From Hygrocybe punicea (Eukaryota > Basidiomycota > Agaricomycetes > Agaricales > Hygrophoraceae), in NCBI GenBank assembly GCA_963556145.1, contig OY744466.1, positions 3,410,001 through 3,474,000 on the forward strand: a DNA stretch of 64,000 nucleotides. Direction: 5' to 3'. Numbering within the stretch: position 1 is the stretch's first letter; every line of letters begins with the position of its first letter. The translations under genes and the position numbers were made by a program. Below are positions 21,945 to 34,076 of this stretch, piece by piece. Below the pieces are notes generated by a model, which made no database searches, was not told the DNA's origin, and saw nothing but the letters and a program-made list of their open reading frames with translations.

Positions 21945-24620
21945 TCAGCGGTGTGCAACCCGCCTTGTCCAGTCCACCTTGGTTTCTCCCCGCACCAACA
22001 GCAGCTTCACCACCCCCTCGTGTCCATATTCGGCCGCAAAAAAAAAAGCGTTTTCCGACCCTTGGCGTCCTCCGCATTCACTTTGATGTCCTCCCGTGCC
22101 AGCAACAATTGTCATCACCACCCCCGTGCCCAGTTCTCGCTGCAAACATCAGCGGCGTCCGGCCCTTCGTGTCCCTTGAGTTTTTACTTCGATGTCGTCC
22201 CGTGCCAGCAGCAACTTCACCACCCACCCAGCTCATGCCCATTTCCGGTGGTTGCAAGCAACAGGGGCGTCCGAACCTTCCATGTCCTTTTCGAATTCAC
22301 TTTGATGTTCGTCCCCGGCCAGAAGCAGTTTCACCACTTCCTCATGGCCCGTTTGCGGCTGCAACCGACAATGGCGTCCAACCTAGTGCCTTGTCCTTCG
22401 AGTTCACGTCGACGCCGTCCCGGGCCAGCAGCAGCTCCACCTCGTGCCTCATGCCTGTCCATAGTTGCAAACGACAGCGGCCTACCCGACCACAAGTCCT
22501 TCGAGTTCACGTCAACGTCGTCCCGTGCCAGCCGTAACTTCACCATCGCCTCATGCCCATCTTCGGTAGCAAATAACAGTGGTGTACGATCCTCTATGTC
22601 CTTCGAATTCACATCTACGTTGTCTCGTGTCAACAGCATCTTCATCGTCGCTTCACTCCCGTTTTCAGCTGCAAACAATAACGGCGTCCGACCATCCATG
22701 TCCACCAAGTTCACACTGACATCGGCCCGTGCCAACAGCATCTTTACCACGGCTTCATGCCCATTAATGGCGTTTTACCGAAAAGCTTGTCCCTGGAATT
22801 CACCTCGATGTCATCCCGTGCGAGCAGCAACTTCACCACGGCCGCATGCCCGTTTCCCGCCGCAAACAATAGAGGCGTCTGACCCTCACTGTCCTCCGTA
22901 TTTACCTCGACATCGTACCCAGCGCCAGCAACAACTTCACTACCGCCTCGTGCCCGTTTTCGGCCGCAAACGAGAGCGGAATTCGAGCCCTCAGGTTCTT
23001 CGAGTTCACATCAACGTTGTCCTGTGCCAGTAGTAGCTTCACCACTGCCTGATGCCCGTTTTCGGCTGCAAACCACAATGGTGTCCTACCAGCCACTCGT
23101 CCATTGAATTCACCTTCGACGACGTCACGCGGTGCCAGCAATAGCTTTACGACCGCCTCGTGCTCACTTTCCGCCGCAAACGACAGCGGTGTCCTGCCCA
23201 CATCATCCCGTATGTCTGCGTTCGCCCCATTTTCCAACTGATCATTGGTGATCTGCTCTAGACCAAAGAATGAAGATAGATGTATTCCAAAGATATTTTT
23301 CGGTAAGTATCCCGGGTATTGAGAGTGTATTAACAAGACTTGACTAGTGCAGGCCACTTTTGAGGCATCCTGATGGAAATTCAGCGCCATGCTTTGGCTA
23401 GTCGGATCCACTTGCCTACAAGCATGATGGCCCCAATGCCGAGCAGAATAATGAAGGCATTGTCTTCCAAGATGGATTCCAACCCCCGGTAATTATGACA
23501 GCAGCCACGCCCAAATACGTCGAATGAAAGATATTTGAGGCATTGTTGCTGTTATACTAGCCTCGGCCTTTGGAAATCGAGAATCTCGATTGCGTTCAAA
23601 ATACTGGTGAGCCGTGTAGTCTGTAAAGAATGAGCGCTGAGTATAACTGCGGATCCAAGGAGCACGTACGAACGAGGACAATGATACTTCGCTCTTCATC
23701 AATAACGACCAGGCCGGCACAGAAGGAAGTCAAGATCTCTTCGTCAGTAATGGCATCAGGGTCCGTGCGGGTCGTCCCAGGCATAACGGCCAGTGCGTGT
23801 TGAAGCTCCTTGACAGATAGCCGCCGACAAGTATGTAATCCAATACAAGACCTGTTCTGTAAGCCCTTCATCTTCATCGTTCTGAAGCTCGATCCGTTCC
23901 ATGGCTTCATCGTACGTTGCATCTACTTCCTTTTGGTAGATTTTCAAGAGCTTTGCGGATTGCTGCAGGGTCATGCTTCACCACCAACACATCCATGTGC
24001 AGTCACGCCAGCAAGAACCTTGGAGAGTTGTGAGTAAACGGGCAAGAGATCAGAATGAAATCCATAACACTTACATGTCTTCGACATTCTCCACTATCTT
24101 GTTAACCATGCTTTCTAGCCATGTTTTCAGATGTCGTCGAGGCACAAGAGCGATTCGACCTTCAATGTATTTCTGCACATCCCAGTTGGTGGCACGAATT
24201 TCCAGCCGTGTTGCTTCCCGGAACTCTCGTGCAATCGATAAAAGATCGCGTGAGGTGACCAGCAGGTTTACAGCACTGGCCAAAGAGCGAAGTGCAAGCT
24301 GCCCGGGTTCCATTACCTTCTGGACATTCGTCCAGAGCATCGACCAGAATTAAAACCTCGGAGAACGTCCTAAATGCCGATTGCAATGCCTTTGTACTGG
24401 TTGGACGGGTGTGTCGATCAACATGGTGCCGTAGAGGGATGACATAATATCAGAAGTGAAAGGTTGATCCTGCACTATCTGTTTCAACAAACTTGCGACG
24501 AGGTTCGGAACGGTCTGCTCAGTCTGTTCTTTATAGTTGCAATGTATGCACAATATCGCAACATTGTTATGCTTGAAAACTTGTTGCAGATAGTTTACCG
24601 CGATTGATCTATTGTGCACG
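21945..24620 (-). pseudogene. NACHT-ankyrin (NLR-like) gene, decayed
   Basis: Fungal NLR-like proteins couple a NACHT NTPase to repeats and are thought to act in non-self recognition. Reading leftward from 24620 the family segments appear in order: IAVNYLQQVFKHNNVAIL, the Walker B box LILVDALDECPE, a sensor-like LLVTSRDL, winged-helix-like DVQKYIEGRI and a FCAGLVVIDEERSII block, then ten or more ankyrin repeats (consensus FAAENGHEAVVKLLLARDDVDVNSKD) down to about 21945. The gene is broken. Frame changes are needed after LDECPEGNGTRA (near 24310), before MQSAFRTF (near 24390), and repeatedly in the ankyrin part (for example near 22910 and 22440). The region that should hold the P-loop, upstream of IAVNYLQQ, shows no GxxxxGK[ST]. 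Introns may explain some gaps, not all. Confidence 0.8.
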
Positions 24621-25132
24621 AATCATGACCGTAAACCGTAAAATAATACACCAAGAGGCGAAGGCTTCTCACGAATTCCGGGACACCATAGAGTCCGTGA
24701 TGGCGCATCGCACCAGTAGATTCGAGAACAGTCCCATTTTATCAGCTGTAGAAGATAAAACAACCAGTGCGCTTTACTTATTAATAGGACATCGGATGCT
24801 AGTCGTGTAATGTGTACTGCACCTAAGCGCTAAGCTCATATGGTTCACATTAATAGTGTTGATCTGATCGCCGTGGATCGTCGTGGTCTGGTGTTGTATT
24901 GATCCCCACCACTGGCAACTTCATTCCAGACACCATGACTAGCATCGACAATGATTCGACATTGTTAGAATTCGCGAATATGGCCAATATGGGGTTTCAT
25001 TTTCGTACTCCGCTTCGATTCCGCTTGCACGCTCGGCCCTTTTCTGGTTATTAATTATTACATAAGGTTATAATTACCGGGGTAATGTGTTCGAATCCGG
25101 ATCCGACCTCGAGCTCCCCACATCCGTCCATC
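24621..25132. other. Region between NLR relic and acyl-CoA synthetase gene
   Basis: It holds the decayed N-terminal side of the NACHT relic (minus) near 24620-24800 and the promoter of the acyl-CoA synthetase gene. A motif GTTCGAATCC at 25089-25098 resembles a tRNA T-loop, but no tRNA fold surrounds it. Confidence 0.4.
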
Positions 25133-27446
25133 ATGGCTGCAGTCAAGACTAACAAACTCGGCTACTTTGGAAAAGGTTCTGTTGAGATTGGGCCTGAACC
25201 GCCTGCGGGCGAGGGCCGCGTTCGTCGTCTTGCAATTACTGCGGACAAGCTGGTGACGCAGCCTTTTGAGGGCATCGATACTCTTGCGGATGTCGTTGCC
25301 TACACGGCGCGCACACATGGCACAAAGCCGGCGCTTGGCTGGAGAGACGTCGTCCAAATCCACGAGGAAGAGAAGGAGGTCCAAAAGCTCGTCGACGGGA
25401 AACAAATTACTGAAAAGAAGACGTGGAAATATTTTGAGCTGAGCGACTACAAGTACTTGTCGTACCTCGACGTTCAGGTTGCTGTTTCAGAGTTAGGTCG
25501 TGGCCTCGTTCATCTTGGCATCGGAAAAGACCATATTATCAATATCTACTCTCAGACTTGGTAATGTCCTCCTATTTCTCCTTTCATGTGCTATCTCCTG
25601 ATTTTCGTTCAGTGTAAATTGGCAACTTATGTCGCATGCGTGTGCCTCTATTTCTACTACTACTGCCACCGCCTACGATACTCTTGGCGAAGCTGGCCTT
25701 ACGCACTCCCTTAACGAGCCCAACTGCATCGGGATCTATACGAACGACGAACTCCTTTCAACCCTTCTCAACGTCCTCCCAAACACCCCGTCTATCAAAT
25801 ACATCATTTACGACGGTAATCCTAAATCATCTGTCCTCGATGGCCTGCGCGCCGTCCGAGAAGACATCCAAGTCCTTTCCATCGATCAGACACGTGAGCT
25901 CGGCAAGTCCCAGTCCACAGACATTCTCAAGGATAGGGCGCCCACCAAAGCCACCCTAGCGTGCATAATGTACACTAGTGGGAGCACGGGCGCTCCAAAA
26001 GGTGTATGCATCACCCACGAGAATATCATCGCTTCCCTCGGCGGTGTCTACACGCTCGTCGGCCACCACTTCGCTGAAGATGACACCTACCTGGCTTATC
26101 TCCCCCTCGCGCATATCCTCGAGTTCCTGGTTGAGCTGTCGCTCTTCTTTGTGGGCATGACGACTGGCTTCGGCCGCGTCAAGACCCTGACGGACACGTC
26201 CGTGCGGAATTGCAAGGGTGATATTAGCACTTTCAAGCCTAGCATCATGGTCGGTGTCCCAGCCGTCTGGGAGACCATCCGCAAAGGCATCGTCGGCAAG
26301 ATCAATTCAGGCAGCGCGCTGAATAAGAGTGTTTTCAATGCCTCCATCAAGGTGAAAAGGGCTCGCGTCCCTGTCCTCACCCAGGTCGTAGACAGCGTTG
26401 TTTTGAGCAAAGTCAGAGCGGCTACGGGCGGAAGGCTGAGGTTGGCACTCAGCGGAGGAGCGGCCTTGAGTCACGAGACACAAGAGTTTTTGACACTCGC
26501 ATTGGTCACGATGTTACAGGGTATGTCTGGCCGTACTTTAACTTGACATCGCATTATAAACTCGAGATTACTCTAGGCTATGGAATGACCGAGTCGAGTG
26601 GTTGCTGTGCCATCCTACCCCCGGAGGTCATGCAATATGGGAGTGTCGGGCTACCTGTGCCTGCTATCGAAGTCAAATTCATTGACGTCCCGGAAGCTGG
26701 ATATACGTCTCAGAACAATCCACCCCAAGGCGAAGTGTGCATTAGAGGCCCTGCCGTCACCAAGGGTTACTACAAGAGGGACGATCTGAACAATGACGAA
26801 ACGATATTTACCAAGGATGGATGGTTGAGGACGGGCGATGTAGGGCAGTGGAATGAGGACGGCACGATTTCGTTGATTGATCGCATCAAGAATCTGGTCA
26901 AACTGCAAGGAGGAGAGGTGTGTTGCCCCTACAGGCTTTCTCTGTCCCGTGCTTATTCTGATTACGTGCACACATCTCTCTAGTACATTGCCCTTGAACG
27001 CCTGGAATCAATATACAAATCCTGCAATTATGTCGCCAACATCTGCGTACACGCGACTCCGGATGCCAAGCAGCCAATGGCTATCATAGTCCCACACGAA
27101 GCGAACCTTCGACACTATCTCCCAACTAATCCTTTGACCTCCACTATCGACAGTACATTGTCGTTGGACGAGCTCTGCCACAACCAGAAAGTGAAGGAAT
27201 TAGTGTTGAAGGAGTGCAACGCTATCGGGAAGAAGAATGCATTCAAGACCATGGAACTACTCCAGGCGGTGGTTCTGGCACCAGATGAGTGGACAACGGA
27301 GAGTGGATTAGTCACAGCCGCACAAAAGATCCAGAGAGCTAAAATTGCAAATAAGTTCGCTGCGGAAATCAAGGCATGTCATTGATTTGTTGTCCCAGAT
27401 AGATTGATGTATAACATGACCATAGGAAGTGTACGCGAATGAGTAG
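25133..27446 (+). CDS. Long-chain fatty acid-CoA ligase (FAA1/FAA4 type)
   Basis: The enzyme activates long-chain fatty acids with ATP and CoA for lipid synthesis or beta-oxidation. Exons 25133-25560, 25613-26520, 26577-26917, 26984-27373 and 27426-27446 join exactly to 695 codons plus stop, the usual length. AMP-binding motifs are all present: YTSGSTGAPKGVCITHEN (P-loop), YLPLAHILE, GYGMTESSG, GWLRTGDVGQW and DRIKNLVKLQGGEYIALE. The last intron (27374-27425) starts with GC, not GT; using it gives the C-terminus EIKEVYANE, which fits the family, whereas reading through gives EIKACH and a stop. No transmembrane segment and no SKL-type peroxisomal signal. An upstream in-frame ATG-free extension was not used; the start at MAAVKTNKLGYF matches the family. 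Confidence 0.93.
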
Positions 27447-28438
27447 CGCTGGGTATTGAGCCGCGGTTGGGACTTCGTGGAATGCTGATTTTCTTGGTTT
27501 CTATTCAATGTAATAGTTCTAATAGTGCCCTAGGAAAGGCCTAGTTGAATAGGACACTTTTCCTTAGAATAATCCCTTATTAACTATCCTGGTCACCGCG
27601 GCAAGAGTGCAATAAATATATGTACAGTATTCCCCAAACTGCAGGCTTAGTTTTCGGGCTGCAAAACGAAAAGGAAGGATGGGCACGTAAATTGATGTCA
27701 GGATAGTAATATTTATTCAAGATGGAACCACTGGCAGATACGAATACCACCTGTTTCTCAGTCAATGGAAGCTCAACAAACAATGCGAGGACGTTCCACA
27801 TCTGTCTGCAATCCATTCTGCTGTGGCGATTTCGATACTTATTCCGTGCATGACCGAGCAATCGGTCCGTCTGGCATCCACGGCTCCCATAGCAAAAACG
27901 AAATTATTACCATAAAACCTATTTCCAACACCATGAGGACTGCAATAAGAACCACTGGCACAGCGCGTAAATGTGCCAGGAAGTGCATCAATTCACCAAG
28001 TTCGGTTGAGTTTACTGACATACATGTGCATGGTAGATTATCTCGCAGATCATTGTAAGAATAGGAGTTTTTGTGGCTGTGCATACATGTTCCACGCTGG
28101 TTACTGCACACATGTGCACATATGGACGCTTTCGAACACAAGAAGAGAGCCATTAATATTCTTATTTCGGGTTTTGATCAGACAGCAAAGCTTCCAGAGC
28201 GACATCCTTCCATTTTCCATCTCGGTCTGGTATCAAAATCACTATGATGGACACGAATTCGGGCCCTTGGTGTCTGCATTAAGGTGTGCCTCGCTTTGTC
28301 CGCAGTCGAAGCTTTCGGGTTCACGATGGAAAACGACGTCCGATGGCCTGGTCAACCCAATAACAACGCAAGGTATAAAGCCGGCAGCAGCAGCATCCAA
28401 GACTGATTTATTCACCAACTCTTGATCACCTCTTCATC
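27447..28438. other. Intergenic, no firm gene
   Basis: A minus-strand open frame (27839-28153) contains one hydrophobic stretch (PVVLIAVLMVLEIGFMVIISFLLW), but it has no recognisable relatives and no clear splicing partners. A small tandem repeat of ACATGT and GTGCA words occurs near 28020-28130. The 3' part should be the promoter of the HsbA-like gene. Confidence 0.35.
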
Positions 28439-29290
28439 ATGAGATTCTTTCGCTGGGCTTCTGCTGCCTTATTATCCCTCATCACGGTTTCCAGCGCTGC
28501 AAAACTTACACCCAACGACGTCGTCGCCTCCATCCACACTCTAACCTTGGCGTCAGCAAATTTACAAACGCAAACCAGCAGCATAAACTTCGTCAACGTC
28601 GTTTTCGTTGCACCAGTGAGTCATTACTGAGTTCGTTCCTCAAAAGATATCGGCTGAATCAAGCGAGCAGGAAATCGCTGGCAGTTTTCTCCGCATTGTC
28701 GCTAGCATTGGTGATGTCATTTCAGTTCGTGTGCCACATATTTGGTTATGTTGTCAACTTTTGAGACGGTCGACATAGGTAGGCCAGGCGAACAACGTCA
28801 AGTTTGATAATGCCGGAGCCCAGTTAATTGTTGCAGCCTTGGTCGACGTAAGTACACGCGCACTACTGGTTCCTGTTTAAGTTTTACTCGCCAGCTTTCT
28901 TTTTCTGATATCTATCCATGATCCTTCAAACAGTTTGTGCATGTTCATCAGACACTTTTAAGCATTGTAAGCGCCTCCTCCCCCGTAGACACTCGGCTCC
29001 GTCTACTAATAAAACCAAAAAATACAGGTCATCAGCAAACACGGGATAATCGCTTCAGTACCATTGGGATTTCTCACGGAACCCATCCGCCTGGCTTTAG
29101 TCAAGCTTGAAAACGCCGTTGATGTATGACATTTTAATCTTCTTTACAATCCATTTTCTGACGGAATTTTGCTATTTAGACACTTGCTTTCATCCTCATC
29201 GACATGATTCCGACCTGCAAGTCGGCCGGGATGAAATCGAAAGAAATGCTTGATGGCTCTATCATGGCAGCTATCAACGTATATTCTTGA
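28439..29290 (+). CDS. HsbA-like secreted cell-wall protein
   Basis: Exons 28439-28615, 28779-28847, 28934-28966, 29028-29123 and 29180-29290 join exactly to 161 codons plus stop. A signal peptide (MRFFRWASAALLSLITVSSA) is followed by an all-helical region of amphipathic heptads (DVVASIHTLTLASANL, AALVDFVHVHQTLLSI, LALVKLENAVDTLAFIL) with a DMIPTCK turn near the C-terminus. Length, signal peptide and helical pattern fit the hydrophobic surface binding protein A / galactomannoprotein family (PF12296), which coats hyphae on hydrophobic surfaces. The family call is by pattern, not by search. Introns are 50-160 bp. Confidence 0.75.
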
Positions 29291-29589
29291 AATGGCCTAT
29301 GCCCCCCCCCTAAGCTATCATGCTTCCCTCTTATGATCGTTGTTGTCCCATTGTTGGATTACATGATTCGACTCGCATAAAACTTACAGTAATTGAAATA
29401 TCTTGTCTTTCTCTACCAAGTATACTCAAATCACACCTTGACCAGCTAGACTAGACCTCATCTCTACTCACTCGTTTCGTAATCTTCGGCAGTGAGCATG
29501 CGAATACTCTCCCTCAAGACACAAGTCGAGAGTTTGCGTATATTACACTGCGACGTACTGTACACTAACATCGTTGTTCTTCCTTTTGC
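29291..29589. other. Intergenic between convergent genes
   Basis: Short spacer between two 3' ends, with a run of C (29305-29313). Nothing else seen. Confidence 0.4.
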
Positions 29590-31318
29590 TTATAATTCCC
29601 CTGTCATTTTCTCGCCACCTTTTTTCAATTTCTCTCCTGCAGCATCATATGTATCCTTGGCCTTTTGACCCGCGTCATCAGCTCTGCCTCCTAAAATATC
29701 GAGGATACGCCCAAGTGACTCCTCGGCAGCTTCGACGCTCCCATTCATAATTTCTCTGATCCTTGCAAACAGTGCTTCGGCACTGTTGGTAGTTCGCACC
29801 CACCGGATCCGTACTTCCTCTGTAGGAAACATCAGCTTAGAACAAAAGGTGGGGAACGGGTGACATACGTAGCAAACCAGGACGTCCAGTCGGTAATGCA
29901 CTCTCACTAATGCCTCTTTCCCTCAGGTATGCGCGTAGACGAGCATCGGGCCAAACGAGGTACGCTGCGGAGCGTGTTGAGGCTTCCGTGTACCTAATTA
30001 AACAGTTGAACAGGGATGAAATAACGCCAGTACCCATGTATGCGTACTTGTCATTCATGAGTTTGACTAGCTCATCCCTAGTTGCTTGCGCGTCTGACTT
30101 CAAGTATCCGTGCTCAATCAACCATGCGCGCATTTCACTCTCGGACCATGCACTCCATAGAGTATCAACGGCGTTGGCATAGTTACCCCTACATGGATGA
30201 AAAAGAGCTATTAGAATTCCAAGTTGTACAAACGACATCGTATCGTCGAAGACTAAGCCGTGACTCACTCGACCAACTTGATGAGTTTGTCCCTCGTGAT
30301 TTGGGCATCGCTTTTGACAACATTGTGTTCAACGAGCCACGTCTTCAGGTCGCTATCGCTCCATGTGTTCCAAACACCGTCATTAACACTGTAATAATAG
30401 AACTTCATCTGGCTGACGAGCGTGTCGCGGTCTTTCTGAATGTCAGATTTGATAACGTTATGGTCAACAAGCCATTGGTGCTGAAGCCCCCTTGTTAGTC
30501 GAGAGAAATTGGACGACGCGGAGAACACGGGACGCCATACCATATACGAATCGCTCCACGCCTCCCAGACAGGGTTTGCAATCTTCGCATAAGCATCCTG
30601 CATCATGGTCAAGAGCTGCTGTCTATTTGTTTCCGAATTTTCCTTCAGTAATCCCTTGTCGTGGAGATAATTTTCTAGCCGAGTGTCATCCCACGTCGAG
30701 TACACATAGTCCTTGGCGTTATCAAGCGTCCTCACAGCGTCCCTCGTCGCCTGCGCTACTATTGATGAGAGGGACTTGCTGGCCTGATACGTAGAATCGC
30801 CATATATGGCCGTGCTGGCGGACGCAGACACTTGCGAAGTCAGCGAACTGGCGGATGAAGCAAAAGAGCTGGCAGCGTCTTGATACGCAAGGTACTGTTG
30901 TTTCGCTAGTCGAACGAGCTGCTCACGCGGGCCGCTGGGCGACACGATACCCTGGTCCAGGAGGAAGCTGCGCAGGCGGCTCTCGTCCCACGCGTCAAAG
31001 GACCAGTCACGCACGTCTTGGAATGATTTCTGGGCACTGGCATATTGTTCTTGGGACCATCCAGCAGCAGATTTCCAATTCGACTTGACGAGTTCCTGAA
31101 GTTGGTCATGAGAGTAGGAAGAAGGAACATCAATGTGGTGTTCCCTGAGCCATTTCTGGAGATCAGCAGACGACCACTGCGAATATTCTGTTGATTGTTT
31201 TGTTAGATTATAAATATATCGATAACGAGATACACGAACGGGGGGTGTCAGAGCCAAACCAGGACGCTTGAGCTCCGGATAGAGACAACACGGCAATTAG
31301 GAGTAGTGAAGTTCGCAT
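29590..31318 (-). CDS. Ish1/Msc1-like stress protein
   Basis: Exons 31318-31240, 31187-30269, 30188-30034, 29964-29869 and 29819-29590 join exactly to 492 codons plus stop. The start MRTSLLLIAVLSLSGAQA is a signal peptide. The rest is a row of Ish1 repeats, each with a core like W(S/D)xxxLxxWLxEHxI and a following helix ending in RDxLxxL: QWSSADLQKWLREHHI, AWDESRLRSFLLDQGI, TWDDTRLENYLHDKGL, TWSDSDLKTWLVEHNV, AWSESEMRAWLIEHGY and VWPDARLRAYLRERGI. A charged helical tail rich in Ala, Glu and Lys ends in GEKMTGEL. In yeasts Ish1 and Msc1 sit at the nuclear envelope or ER and respond to stress; the cellular role here is inferred. The position of the third intron (30033-29965) is chosen by family spacing; the frame is also open without it. 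Confidence 0.88.
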
Positions 31319-31462
31319 GGTGGTCGAGGTCGAAAACAAGTGATGACATGCGGAGGACTTGAGGTCTATATAACGAAGGGGATGCGTGACGTCATGGGTG
31401 AAGACGTCATTTTGGTGGTCAAGTGTAAATATTGATCAACAAATGGATCTAGCCGAGCGTTG

Positions 31463-32215
31463 GATGAGTCAGGACCCCGGCTTATCCCTATAAATGTTAG
31501 ATCCGATTTCGGCCCAAATTCAAAAAATATGTCCGGGCGATTTTTTTGCCCAGAGGGCACTTCGTGTCTGGATGAGGGATCTGGCTTACTTAAATGCCAA
31601 AAATTTGTCTGGATGATGGATCTGACATGGCAAAAACTATTAAAAAAATTCTCAATGCCACGAGGCATCTATAGAAAATACTAGTCCATCTCATCATCCT
31701 CCTGCCTCCCACTACGCTTCTGAGACTCTTTGAGCACTTTGGCCAATGGCATTTGATACTTCTGCAATGCCTTGAAGACGTCAGCATCTTTTTCGCCCAG
31801 TTCAATCCCAGTCTGCGTCATGAGGGGGGGAGAAATTACTTGTTGCGGCTGAATTCATTGGAAACGTAAGTTGGTACGTTCTGGCATAGTGTCGGGATCA
31901 ATATTGAGGACTGTGTGAGACATATCTGAGACTGGAAGCCTGAGGATCTCTAGAGGTAGCAATTTTTTCCATTGTAATATTGCAATCTACACTAGTATAC
32001 ATATGGTCTGCCGACACTCGGCATGTTGACCATGTCCGGATATGGATCTGACATTTCTGAAATTTGGGAGCCATGTCTGGACAAAATGTCTGACCTTCAC
32101 ACGATTTTGCCTGCCCATGTCTTGATGAAAATCTGACATTTTGACCGAATACCAATCTTTTTGTCCGGATCCGGGATCTATCCTTAGTACAGATAAGCCG
32201 GGGTCCTGATGAGTC
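31463..32215. mobile_element. hAT-like non-autonomous DNA element, copy 1
   Basis: The element spans 31471-32207 (737 bp). Its ends are inverted repeats: AGGACCCCGGCTTATC at the left and GATAAGCCGGGGTCCT at the right. It is flanked by a perfect 8-bp duplication GATGAGTC (31463-31470 and 32208-32215), the target-site size of the hAT superfamily. Subterminal copies of a motif like GTCTGGATGATGGATCTG occur on both sides. On the minus strand it encodes a short acidic-basic peptide ending in a stop (GIELGEKDADVFKAL...), homologous to one in copy 2, but no transposase. Confidence 0.85.
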
Positions 32216-32219
32216 TCTT

Positions 32220-33828
32220 CATCAGCAAAACCCGGTTTGGGCCATAGCATTTGCCCAAATTCCATAGTAGGCATAGCAATTCATAGCAGCCATAGCAAAC
32301 CCTTCATTATGTAGCACTTGATAGCACTATGCAGCTCTGTGTGCCCACTACATATTCCTCTAAAAATCAAGCTGATACTACGCAGGTCCCCAAAAACCTA
32401 GGCTAAATACTTCTCACATTCGAGTTCACGAAATTCTCTAAGTCCTATCTTTGTTCATGTTTGGCACAGTTCCGTTTTATTTCGCAACGTTGCCCACTGC
32501 CACTTTACCTTTCCCCCCATTTCAGACTACCCACGACCATGTGGAGGCTCCCAAACAGCGAGTGAACACGGATGGCAGCAATGGCATGAGTTGCATCGGG
32601 CATGGGTGGGTTCACCCATGCCCTTCTGTGAGTTTTTACAGATTATTATCACATCCTGACTACTGGTGCCCCCGCCGCAGCTCTTGCTCACATAGGCCAA
32701 CACCAAGGGGATGGCCATGGCAACAATGGCGAATAACAGGTGAGGGGCCCCCTCTTCTCCAGCACCAGCGACGCCCCCAAGCGCTGGACACAGTGGGGAT
32801 GTGCAGTGGAGGGTTGTGCACCCACCCCCGCTGCGTTGGTGATTCCTTTGAATATTTCATTGTTTTTTTTACTAACAACGTTCTAGCTATGCCCACAAGG
32901 CCAACAAGGACAATGACGCCACAATGGGGACAATGAGAATGAGGCAGACGATGACGACTGCATAGGACCCCCATGCCAAATGAATGCACCAATGGTCCAG
33001 CGCTTAGCAAACCCACGGACGTGCGAAGTGTCCCTGGTGGTCAGACATTCATCAACGCCAGAGGTTTTTGCCTGCCAAAAACCACAGATGTGGCCGGAAC
33101 AGCTGGGCGACGCATAAGGATTTGCCTTTTAGCATCCCACCACGCATTTTGCATATGTTTGGGACACAAAATGACGCAGCCCAAACACGTTGAGGGCAGC
33201 AGGGTCAGCCAGATCCTCACAGACACACGCCACCATGACATTTGATGTGCGCACGGCCTCTGAGGCCAAAGGAATGGTGCATCTCTGACTCCAAACCTGT
33301 CAATGTGCCTGCTGATCATGTCAATGAGTCACTGTCCCTGAGCATTGGTGTCACCACAGCATGCCTGTTGGATGTTGAGCCAGAGAAGGATCGTTGGCGA
33401 GGGATCGTGCAGGACTGGCATGGGGCTGGATTTGCTGATACCCTGGGTATGGCTTGGGGTCGAAGGTGCCGAGAAGTGTGAATGGGTCATGATTGGATTA
33501 GGTGGAAGGTTGTTACTGTTTCGGTGCTCAATGCGATGCTATAGTATCTGTTGTTGCTATACAAATCTATTACCATTTTGAGTTTTCAACTTTGCTGAAT
33601 GTGAGAAAGTACCAAGGAACCAGCAGTGGTATGGCAGGGATTCCGGTATATTCTGGGCCATCTATAAAGTACTATATAGAGGCCAGCCAAACTATGTAGT
33701 AATTCATAGGAGTGTGCAAAGCTAGGTAGTGCTGTAAATTATAAGACCTCGCTATGGCTGCTATGGGTGCTATGACATCTATGGAATTCCTATATATGGC
33801 TTGGTAGTGGAACCGGGTTTTGCTGATG
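32220..33828. mobile_element. DNA element with 18-bp terminal inverted repeats
   Basis: The ends are CATCAGCAAAACCCGGTT (32220-32237) and its exact complement at 33811-33828. Subterminal repeats of CATAGC and CCATAGCA crowd the first 130 bp and the last 130 bp. The inside (32450-33500) has several short open frames without a family I know and no transposase. No clear target-site duplication is visible. It begins 4 bp after the duplicated target of the hAT-like copy 1. Confidence 0.6.
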
Positions 33829-34076
33829 TTCCTTGACACGTTGGTTATATTAAGTTCGGTAGTGAACCTCCATGTCCACGTACAGTCTTGCAGACTCCCA
33901 GCGAGTCCTTGCTAATGATAACCACATCATCTTGGAACAACTGTTTCATGACAACTCCTTGTCATTTAAGAAATCTGCGGATGCCAATGGTTGATGGAAA
34001 TATTATTCACACCATGGAATTCAGGTAAGTTCACCAAAGAGAGAGAAAAAGCCCTCAGGGACATACGTTCGCCTTA
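33829..34076. other. Spacer between mobile elements
   Basis: About 250 bp without a recognised feature. Confidence 0.3.

Noticed and set aside
21837..23033. 398-codon plus-strand open frame
   Set aside because: It is the complement of the ankyrin repeats of the minus-strand NLR relic; its repetitiveness comes from those repeats.
25085..25100. Possible tRNA (GTTCGAATCC looks like a T-loop)
   Set aside because: No acceptor, D or anticodon stem can be drawn around it, and it sits in the leader of the acyl-CoA synthetase gene.
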